Below, piece by piece: positions 1-5,238 of a stretch of DNA of 5,891 nucleotides (its first letter is position 1; each line of letters begins with the position of its first letter). The translations under genes were made by a program, and so were the position numbers. The notes under the pieces were generated by a model. The model saw only the letters and a list, made by a program, of their open reading frames with translations. It was not told the DNA's origin and made no database searches. Origin of the DNA: an uncultured Candidatus Saccharibacteria bacterium (GTDB lineage: Bacteria > Patescibacteriota > Saccharimonadia > Saccharimonadales > Saccharimonadaceae). The stretch lies in assembly GCA_946185175.1 (NCBI GenBank), contig CAMHIH010000047.1, positions 1 through 5,891 of the forward strand, given 5' to 3'.

Positions 1-1
1 T

Positions 2-727
2 GACCACAATGACGCGATTTTGCGCATCACGGCTGGTGCAGGTGGCACGGAGGCGATGGACTGGTCCGGTATGTTAGAGCGTATGTATTTACGCTGGGCG
101 GAGCGTCATAAAGTCAAAGTGCAGATTCTTGACCGAGTGGCGGGCGAGGAGGCTGGCATTAAGACCGTCGTGATGGAGCTAACGGGCGGCGCGAATCTTT
201 ACGGCCAACTCAAATCCGAGCACGGTACGCACCGTTTAGTGCGTCAGAGCCCATTTAACGCCGACCATCTTCGCCAAACTTCCTTTGCGCTAGTGGAGGT
301 ATTGCCAATTATTCGCGACGATGCGGAAGTACAAATTGATCCAAAAGATTTGCGTATTGACGTGTATCATTCCGGTGGTCATGGCGGGCAATCTGTCAAT
401 ACGACTAATTCTGCGGTGCGCATCACGCACATTCCAACCAACACCGTGGTGGCGATACAGAATGAGCGCAGTCAGCTTCAAAATAAAGAGAAAGCCATGG
501 AGATCTTGCGCGGCAAGCTGCAGCAGATGATGCAAGATCAGAACGCCGAATCGGTCGACAAATTGCGTGCGGGCGAATCTGCTAGCTGGGGACAACAAAT
601 CCGCAATTACGTACTTCATCCATATAAGCTCGTTAAAGATACGCGCACGAAATATGAAGAAACCGATACTGATGCCGTATTGGATGGTGCTATTGATAGC
701 TTTATTGTTGCTTTCTTAGACAAATAA
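2..727 (+). CDS. prfB: Peptide chain release factor 2 (RF2), 5'-truncated by window edge
   Basis: RF2 ends translation at UAA and UGA by entering the ribosomal A site and triggering peptidyl-tRNA hydrolysis. The frame is open from base 2 (codons for DHNDAI precede the first listed TTG at 20), so there is no start here; by comparison with E. coli RF2 (365 aa) about 120 N-terminal residues lie outside the window. Visible in order: the GAGGTEAMDW segment at about bases 35-64, the stop-codon-reading tripeptide SPF at 248-256 (diagnostic of RF2, as RF1 carries PxT), and the catalytic GGQ at 383-391 within SGGHGGQSVN. The SPF-to-GGQ distance is 45 residues and about 111 residues follow GGQ, both as in E. 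coli, so the C-terminus is intact. Stop TAA. The programmed frameshift site known in many prfB genes would lie upstream and cannot be judged. The prfB-ftsE-ftsX order is common in Gram-positive bacteria. Confidence 0.96.
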   Translation, partial: DHNDAILRITAGAGGTEAMDWSGMLERMYLRWAERHKVKVQILDRVAGEEAGIKTVVMELTGGANLYGQLKSEHGTHRLVRQSPFNADHLRQTSFALVEVLPIIRDDAEVQIDPKDLRIDVYHSGGHGGQSVNTTNSAVRITHIPTNTVVAIQNERSQLQNKEKAMEILRGKLQQMMQDQNAESVDKLRAGESASWGQQIRNYVLHPYKLVKDTRTKYEETDTDAVLDGAIDSFIVAFLDK

Positions 728-745
728 ATGAGCTTATGTTAAAAT
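717..745 (+). promoter_or_regulatory. Predicted ftsE promoter (-35 TAGACA, extended -10 TGTTAAAAT)
   Basis: A -35-like TAGACA (717-722, five of six matches to TTGACA) lies exactly 17 bases before the hexamer TAAAAT (740-745), which is preceded by the extended -10 TG at 737-738. The -35 box is inside the last codons of prfB. A start site about 7 bases after the -10 box would fall at or next to the ftsE ATG at 752, giving a leaderless transcript. No Shine-Dalgarno sequence is visible before that ATG. Read-through from prfB is also possible, since no terminator lies in the 24-base gap. Confidence 0.65.
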
Positions 746-751
746 CGTGGC

Positions 752-1630
752 ATGATATTGCTCGATAATGTGACTAAATATTATCCTGGCGATACAGAGC
801 CGGTACTCGATAATGTTACTTTGCATATTCAACCAAAGGAATTCGTTTTCTTGGTTGGTGAATCTGGTGCTGGCAAATCCACTCTCATTAAAATGCTTAC
901 GCGCGAAGAAAAACCAACCTCCGGCAAGATAATGGTGGGTGGTATTGATTATGATTATTTGCGTAAACGCCATATTCCACATCTTCGTCGCCGCATCGGA
1001 GTGGTTTTTCAAGATTTGAAATTATTGCCAAACCGTACGGTTTTTGAGAATGTAGCTTTCGCGCTAGAGATCGTCGGCGTTTCGAACGCCGAAATCCGTC
1101 GCACGGTGCCGAAAGTTCTAGATTTGGTCGGCCTCGCCGATAAGGGCGATAAATTCCCAGATGACCTCTCTGGCGGCCAGCGTCAACGCGTCGCGATTGC
1201 CCGCTCAATGGCGCGCCAGCCAAAAATCCTGATTGCTGATGAGCCTACCGGGAATCTCGACCCAAAAATTTCAGCCGGTATTATGCGCCTACTTGAAGAA
1301 ATTAATAATTTTGGCACAACTATCCTCGTTACGACTCACGATGTGAATATCGTGAATCAAATGCGTCGTCGCGTAGTCACGATTCAGGATGGTAAGATTA
1401 TTGGCGATCAGAAGAGTAATGGTCATTATTATCTAGACGCCGAACGAGCGAATATTGCAAAACGCCCGCTGGCGACTAGTGATCGCAAATCGACTGTTGA
1501 AGAAATTCGCGCCGCTACAAATTCGCCGCGTAGTAATGCACATGCCGCCGCGCAACGCCAAGCAGAAGCTAAGGCCACCGCGCAAAAACCAGCCAAGCCA
1601 ACTACGCCAAGGAAAAGGATAATTCAATAA
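752..1630 (+). CDS. ftsE: Cell division ATP-binding protein FtsE with extended basic C-terminal tail
   Basis: This is the cytoplasmic ATPase of the FtsEX complex, which pairs with FtsX and drives activation of periplasmic or extracellular wall hydrolases at the septum. The 292-residue product has all ABC ATPase motifs: Walker A GESGAGKST (36-44, Lys42), Q-loop Gln87 in VVFQD, signature LSGGQ (139-143), Walker B ILIADEP (159-165, Glu164), D-loop NLD (168-170) and switch His196. The stretch from 84 to 107 (VVFQDLKLLPNRTVFENVAF and on) is typical of FtsE rather than of transport ATPases. FtsE is usually about 220-230 residues; here roughly 60 more follow, rich in Ala, Lys, Arg, Pro and Thr, with about 13 basic against 4 acidic residues from 233 on, probably disordered. 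The ATG at 752 gives the canonical N-terminus MILLDNVTKYY and sits 6 bases after a -10 box. Its TAA shares one base with the ftsX ATG, so the two are likely translationally coupled. Confidence 0.95.
   Translation: MILLDNVTKYYPGDTEPVLDNVTLHIQPKEFVFLVGESGAGKSTLIKMLTREEKPTSGKIMVGGIDYDYLRKRHIPHLRRRIGVVFQDLKLLPNRTVFENVAFALEIVGVSNAEIRRTVPKVLDLVGLADKGDKFPDDLSGGQRQRVAIARSMARQPKILIADEPTGNLDPKISAGIMRLLEEINNFGTTILVTTHDVNIVNQMRRRVVTIQDGKIIGDQKSNGHYYLDAERANIAKRPLATSDRKSTVEEIRAATNSPRSNAHAAAQRQAEAKATAQKPAKPTTPRKRIIQ
1613..1619 (+). promoter_or_regulatory. Ribosome binding site for ftsX (AAAAGGA)
   Basis: AAAAGGA lies inside the last codons of ftsE, 10 bases before the ftsX ATG at 1630, with a second AAGGA at 1609-1613. 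This supports the ATG at 1630. It contrasts with ftsE, the hydrolase gene and ctp, which lack a Shine-Dalgarno sequence; ftsX is the only internal operon gene here. Confidence 0.55.
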
Positions 1631-2655
1631 TGTCAACCAGTAAAAAAGCTCAAACCAAAATAGATAACAAAAGCGCGCGCGAAGTCAGTAAGGAGCGTTT
1701 ACGTCGTATTACTAAAGCACGCAAGCATCGCATCCGCACGACTGGCCGCGTTGTTAAATATGGCGCCAAAAGCTTTGCGCGTAACACTTGGCTAAGTGCT
1801 GCAGCCATCGCGATTATGGCAATCACCCTCATAGTGCTAGGTGCAACGATTATTGCGACCGATATCATGAAGACGACGATTCGTGAAGTTGAGTCGCAGG
1901 TAGATATTTCTGTTTATATTAAACAGGAAGCCACGCTCGAGCAGGTAGAGCGCATCATTGGCCGTATGACGCAACTCGAAACCGTTACGAATGTTTCCTA
2001 TGTTACGCCAGAAGACGCTAACCGTAACACTATCGAAAATCTGATTCGTGATAATAATATTACGGATGAAACTATGATCAGTGAATTGTATGATGCGCCA
2101 AATGCGTTGCCTTGGACGCTGAATATCAAACTAGTTAGCCTTGACGATACTAGTGAGTTGGAAAATTTTGTCAATAACGACGAATCGACAAAAGACATGC
2201 TCGACGCTCGTCCGCCGAGCTATGCAAACAAGAACCGCGAAACTATTGATCAGATTGCGCATATCATGAATCGTATTCAACTGATTGGCTTGGTAGCGGC
2301 AGGGGTCTTCGCGATTATTGCTATTCTTATCGTCTTCAATACAATTCGCATGGCCATTTTCAGTCGCAAGGAAGAAATCTATATGATGAAACTAGTCGGC
2401 GCAAGCAAATGGTTTATTACTGGACCATTTGTAGTAGAAGCAGCATTATATGGCGTCGTGGCTGCTATAGTGGCTGGCGCAGTGGTATACGGCGCAGTTT
2501 ATGGCCTGAATACACAGATGGGTGCTATTATTTCTCCGACTTTTAGCCTCATGAAAGATTATTGGTACTTTGTGGCATCCGCATTCTTGCTAGGCGGGAT
2601 TGTCATCGGTATTATTTCATCCTTGCTAGCCACGCGAAAATATCTTAAACTATAA
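1630..2655 (+). CDS. ftsX: Cell division membrane protein FtsX
   Basis: FtsX is the membrane partner of FtsE and passes the ATPase cycle on to wall hydrolases through its large outer loop. The 341-residue product has the expected four-helix layout: a cytoplasmic N-terminus, TM1 at about 54-79, an external domain at about 80-215, TM2 at about 217-239, TM3 at about 263-291 and TM4 at about 311-334, ending in a short basic tail (RKYLKL). After TM2 comes NTIRMAIFSRKEEIYMMKLV (237-256), the hallmark cytoplasmic stretch of FtsX in the FtsX/MacB permease family. The external loop begins VDISVYIK and contains ETVTNVSYVTPEDA, typical of FtsX extracellular domains. The first 50 or so residues are strongly basic (about 17 Lys/Arg from 5 to 51) and seem longer than in many homologues. 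The start overlaps the ftsE stop by one base, so the pair forms one operon, which ends at the terminator 20 bases downstream. Confidence 0.95.
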   Translation: MSTSKKAQTKIDNKSAREVSKERLRRITKARKHRIRTTGRVVKYGAKSFARNTWLSAAAIAIMAITLIVLGATIIATDIMKTTIREVESQVDISVYIKQEATLEQVERIIGRMTQLETVTNVSYVTPEDANRNTIENLIRDNNITDETMISELYDAPNALPWTLNIKLVSLDDTSELENFVNNDESTKDMLDARPPSYANKNRETIDQIAHIMNRIQLIGLVAAGVFAIIAILIVFNTIRMAIFSRKEEIYMMKLVGASKWFITGPFVVEAALYGVVAAIVAGAVVYGAVYGLNTQMGAIISPTFSLMKDYWYFVASAFLLGGIVIGIISSLLATRKYLKL

Positions 2656-2674
2656 ATAATTAACCAGTCCAATG

Positions 2675-2701
2675 AAAACCACTTGCTTGCAAGTGGTTTT
2701 T
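2675..2701 (+). terminator. Intrinsic terminator after ftsX
   Basis: A perfect 12-base inverted repeat, AAAACCACTTGC (2675-2686) and GCAAGTGGTTTT (2689-2700), separated by TT, folds into an 11-bp stem with a CTTG tetraloop. It ends in a five-T run (2697-2701), and the matching A run on the left arm makes it potentially bidirectional. It begins 19 bases after the ftsX stop. The right part of the hairpin is also the -35 region of the next gene's promoter. Confidence 0.85.
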
Positions 2702-2715
2702 GCTTATGCTATAAT
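2687..2715 (+). promoter_or_regulatory. Predicted promoter of the CHAP hydrolase gene (extended -10 TGCTATAAT)
   Basis: A perfect TATAAT (2710-2715) with the extended TG at 2707-2708 lies 9 bases before the ATG at 2725. TTGCAA at 2687-2692 matches four of six -35 positions at an exact 17-base spacing, but it sits in the loop and right arm of the ftsX terminator. A start site about 7 bases after the -10 box falls at about 2722-2725, so the mRNA should be leaderless or nearly so. There is no Shine-Dalgarno sequence. The 14 bases GCTTATGCTATAAT match those before ftsE at 12 positions. Confidence 0.8.
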
Positions 2716-2724
2716 AATGCCACT

Positions 2725-3882
2725 ATGACGATTAAGCGCAACATCTCATATCCAGTCATCGCGGCGTTTATCGTATTTTCTAGTATTTTCTCCATGCCGG
2801 CCTCTGCTTACACGCAACAGGACCTGCATGACATTAATTCTAAAATTTCCGCATTGCGTGCAGAGATTGCAGAATATGAACAACAGGCTGCGGCGCTTGC
2901 CGAACAGGCCAGCAATATTACCAATGCGATTGCAATGTTGCAAAACGAACAGGCGACCATTAAAACCCAGATCGCCCTCAAAGAGGCCGAGCATGAGCAA
3001 CTGGTTGCCGACATCGAGACCGTCGCAACGCGTATCAACAACAACTCTGAAACGATTGGTTTTATTATTGCTCAGTATTATTACAATTCGAAGGTGTCTA
3101 CGATTGAACGCCTAGCTTCATCCGAAAGCTTTGCTAGTTTTGTTGATAGCGAGGTCAATTTGAGTGGTGTTTCCGACACGCTGTCCGAGATAATCGAAGA
3201 AAACCGCAACCTAAAAGATCAGCTCGAAATCAAAAAACATAATGCGGAATTAATATTGGCCGATCTCGATACGCAAAAGAATCAGCTAGTTCAAAAAGAA
3301 ATCGAACAAGCAAATCTATTAGCGCAGACGCGTGCCAACGAAGCTACTTTCCAAGCCATGAAGGCCGAAACGACCAGCCAAAAGTCTGCTCTCGAAGAAG
3401 AGCAACAGAAAATTCTACAAGATTTAGCGCGCCAATATAACGCTACAAACATCACAGCCGGCGACCCTAGCAAAGGCGGCTATCCTTATAGTGGCCAGTG
3501 CCCAGCTGCAAAGCTCAATGGTACTCAATATGGCGATCGTTGGGGCATGTATATTTGCGAATGTGTTAGCTATGCTGCCTGGAAAGTTTATAGTACTTAT
3601 GGCTACATGCCAAACTGGGCCGGACGTGGCAATGCAAATCAATGGCTCGCAAATGCTCGTGCGGCTGGCTATACTGTTACGAGCACTCCAAAAGCTGGCG
3701 CAGTAGGCATTTCGATGGCCGGCGTCTGGGGTCACGCCGTGTGGGTAGAGGCCGTCAGTGGCAATCGTGTATATATTTCACAATACAATGCGCGCAATGC
3801 GGCTACTGGCTATTTACCGGGGCAATACTCTGAACAATGGGTGGATCAGGGTATGTATACATATATCTATTTCGGCGGTTAG
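2725..3882 (+). CDS. Secreted PcsB-like peptidoglycan hydrolase: signal peptide, coiled coil, CHAP domain
   Basis: The 385-residue product is a predicted exported wall-cleaving enzyme of the kind controlled by FtsEX (PcsB in Streptococcus pneumoniae; EnvC and RipC play matching roles elsewhere). A signal peptide covers residues 1-28, with a basic start, a hydrophobic core and a likely cut after PASA. Residues about 30-101 and 154-236 are Glu/Gln/Ala-rich coiled-coil helices around a middle segment (about 108-153, with YYYNSKVSTIERLASSESF) that resembles the PcsB hairpin. After a short linker, residues about 252-385 form a CHAP domain: catalytic Cys280 in ECVSYAAW, His337 in GHAVWVE, and Asn355 in ISQYN as the likely third residue. 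CHAP enzymes act as amidases or endopeptidases; which applies cannot be told. The ATG at 2725 is chosen because it gives a clean signal peptide behind a -10 box; an earlier in-frame TTG at 2683 lies in the terminator. It directly follows ftsEX, supporting a functional link. The stop is TAG. Confidence 0.9.
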   Translation: MTIKRNISYPVIAAFIVFSSIFSMPASAYTQQDLHDINSKISALRAEIAEYEQQAAALAEQASNITNAIAMLQNEQATIKTQIALKEAEHEQLVADIETVATRINNNSETIGFIIAQYYYNSKVSTIERLASSESFASFVDSEVNLSGVSDTLSEIIEENRNLKDQLEIKKHNAELILADLDTQKNQLVQKEIEQANLLAQTRANEATFQAMKAETTSQKSALEEEQQKILQDLARQYNATNITAGDPSKGGYPYSGQCPAAKLNGTQYGDRWGMYICECVSYAAWKVYSTYGYMPNWAGRGNANQWLANARAAGYTVTSTPKAGAVGISMAGVWGHAVWVEAVSGNRVYISQYNARNAATGYLPGQYSEQWVDQGMYTYIYFGG

Positions 3883-3914
3883 TATCTCTCAAAGAGCCAT
3901 TCATAGCTTAAACA

Positions 3915-3923
3915 TGTTACAAT
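3915..3923 (+). promoter_or_regulatory. Predicted ctp promoter, extended -10 TGTTACAAT
   Basis: The hexamer TACAAT (3918-3923) with TG at 3915-3916 lies 6 bases before the ATG at 3930, so a start site 7 bases downstream falls on the A of the start codon. The bases between are A/T only (ATTTTT) and hold no Shine-Dalgarno sequence, so a leaderless mRNA is predicted. No convincing -35 box is seen at the usual distance. The 8-base palindrome AACATGTT (3911-3918) overlaps the TG. Confidence 0.65.
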
Positions 3924-3929
3924 ATTTTT

Positions 3930-5195
3930 ATGGTTAAAAAATCTGAAACTGCGAACAATCAAGATTCGGCCGGCAAAATAAGTGCGGCCGAGGCAACGCG
4001 AGATTTGTATTATTCTAGTCCCGCCTCTTCTATCAAAGTTAATTTGGCGACGACAATTATTGCTTGTTTTGTAGCCGTGGCGGTCGGTATCGTAATTGGG
4101 CTCAATTACGAAAATATGTCGATATATTTTGGCGGCACGAAGACTGCTTCGAGTAATATTAATTTCAATGGCCAACTAAATGATCTATATGACGAACTGA
4201 AAGCCACTTACGATGGCTCCATTGACGACGCAAAAGCCATTCAGGAAGCTAAGCGTGGCTTAGTAAATGCGGCCGGCGACACTTATACCTACTACATGAC
4301 GGCTCAGGAAGCTGCAGATTTCCAAAAAGATCTTAGTGGCGACGTTGGTGCAGGGATTGGCGTAGAAATTGCTTTACGTGACGGTTATGTCACGGTTATG
4401 CGCACGACCGAAGGAAATCCTGCGCGCAAAGCCGGTGTTTTAGCGGGCGATATTATCTATAAGGCCGACGGTGAAGATTTAAGTGGAAAAACAACTGAGG
4501 AAGTCGCAAAGAAGCTTCGTGGCGAGGCGGGCACCAAAGTAGTTTTGACGGTTATTCGCGATAATAAAGAAATTGAGTTTGAGCTTACGCGTGAAACTAT
4601 TAATAATGTCAGTGCATATATTGACTACAAAAAGGACAACGCCGTAATTACGATTACGCGTTTCGATCAGGATACTGGTTCAATTACGCGCAATCTTGCC
4701 AAAGAAGCATTAAGCAAAGGCTATGAAAAATTCATTATTGATTTACGCGGCAATGGCGGCGGTTATGTAACGGCAGCTCAAGATGTAGCCTCACTTTGGA
4801 TCGATGGCAAGCTTGTCGTCGATCAGCGTTCAGCTTCGGGTGCTTATAATGAACAGACTAAAGCCAAGAGTGGTGGTGCAATTTTGGCCGGCAAAAAGAC
4901 CACAGTTTTGGTTAATGGCACGACTGCATCTGCTTCAGAGATCGTGGCGGGTGCGCTACAGGATTACGGTCTTGCGACGATTCTTGGCGAGCAAACTTAT
5001 GGTAAGGGTAGCGTACAAGCTTTAAGGAACCTCAGTGGTGGCGAGATGCTTCGTGTGACGGTCGCAAAATGGTACACGCCAAACGGTAAAAACATCAATG
5101 GCGAAGGCATTACGCCAGACAAAGTTGTTGAGCGCAGCTATGAGCAAATCAATCATAACGAAGATCCGCAAATGGATGCAGCGCTCAAACAGTAA
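3930..5195 (+). CDS. Membrane-anchored C-terminal processing serine protease (PDZ + S41)
   Basis: This is a CtpA/CtpB/Prc-family peptidase, which trims or degrades envelope proteins from their C-termini outside the cytoplasm. The 421-residue product has a roughly 36-residue cytoplasmic N-terminus, one hydrophobic segment at about 37-58 (signal anchor), a helical region at about 80-130 (DLYDELKATYDG, DTYTYYMTAQEA), a PDZ domain at about 136-222 (GAGIGVEI, then PARKAGVLAGDIIYKADGED), and an S41 peptidase core at about 225-400. The Ser-Lys-Gln catalytic set is complete: Ser334 in NGTTASASEI, Lys359 and Gln363 in TYGKGSVQ, with the 25- and 4-residue spacings known from CtpB. FIIDLRGNGGG (268-278) is another S41 hallmark. 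The length matches bacterial Ctp proteins of about 400-480 aa. The ATG at 3930 is supported by the adjacent -10 box. Its substrate cannot be read from sequence; the neighbouring hydrolase is a candidate by location only. The exact symbol (ctpA or ctpB) is not assignable. Confidence 0.95.
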   Translation: MVKKSETANNQDSAGKISAAEATRDLYYSSPASSIKVNLATTIIACFVAVAVGIVIGLNYENMSIYFGGTKTASSNINFNGQLNDLYDELKATYDGSIDDAKAIQEAKRGLVNAAGDTYTYYMTAQEAADFQKDLSGDVGAGIGVEIALRDGYVTVMRTTEGNPARKAGVLAGDIIYKADGEDLSGKTTEEVAKKLRGEAGTKVVLTVIRDNKEIEFELTRETINNVSAYIDYKKDNAVITITRFDQDTGSITRNLAKEALSKGYEKFIIDLRGNGGGYVTAAQDVASLWIDGKLVVDQRSASGAYNEQTKAKSGGAILAGKKTTVLVNGTTASASEIVAGALQDYGLATILGEQTYGKGSVQALRNLSGGEMLRVTVAKWYTPNGKNINGEGITPDKVVERSYEQINHNEDPQMDAALKQ

Positions 5196-5206
5196 TCTGT
5201 TATCTG

Positions 5207-5215
5207 TGCTATACT
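5207..5215 (+). promoter_or_regulatory. Predicted promoter of the KwaB-like gene, extended -10 TGCTATACT
   Basis: The hexamer TATACT (5210-5215) with TG at 5207-5208 lies 23 bases before the ATG at 5239. A start site about 7 bases downstream would give a leader of about 17 bases holding the Shine-Dalgarno sequence. No clear -35 box is seen. The region just upstream, overlapping the ctp stop, holds a 5-bp inverted repeat AACAG/CTGTT (5188-5201). Confidence 0.6.
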
Positions 5216-5227
5216 AATCTGGTAGAT

Positions 5228-5235
5228 AAAGGAGG
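5228..5235 (+). promoter_or_regulatory. Strong Shine-Dalgarno sequence AAAGGAGG
   Basis: AAAGGAGG is a near-perfect complement to the usual 16S rRNA 3' end and lies only 3 bases before the ATG at 5239, closer than the common 5-9 bases. No other in-frame ATG is near; the next possible start is a GTG at 5278. It still fixes ATG 5239 as the most likely start. Confidence 0.75.
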
Positions 5236-5238
5236 CAA

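Noticed and set aside
1..727. Programmed +1 frameshift site of prfB
   Set aside because: In RF2 genes this lies near codon 26, upstream of the window; the visible part is one uninterrupted frame.
290..1223. Minus-strand open frames opposite prfB and ftsE (290-619, 734-1012, 897-1223)
   Set aside because: They lie opposite strongly conserved genes, show no recognisable domain, and have no visible promoter or Shine-Dalgarno support; they are shadows of the coding strand.
2683..2724. TTG at 2683 as an upstream start of the CHAP hydrolase gene, adding 14 residues
   Set aside because: The added codons run through the terminator and -10 box, and the ATG at 2725 alone yields a normal signal peptide.
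3886..3897. CTCT/AGAG mini-hairpin after the hydrolase gene as a terminator
   Set aside because: The stem is only four base pairs with a three-base loop and no T run follows.
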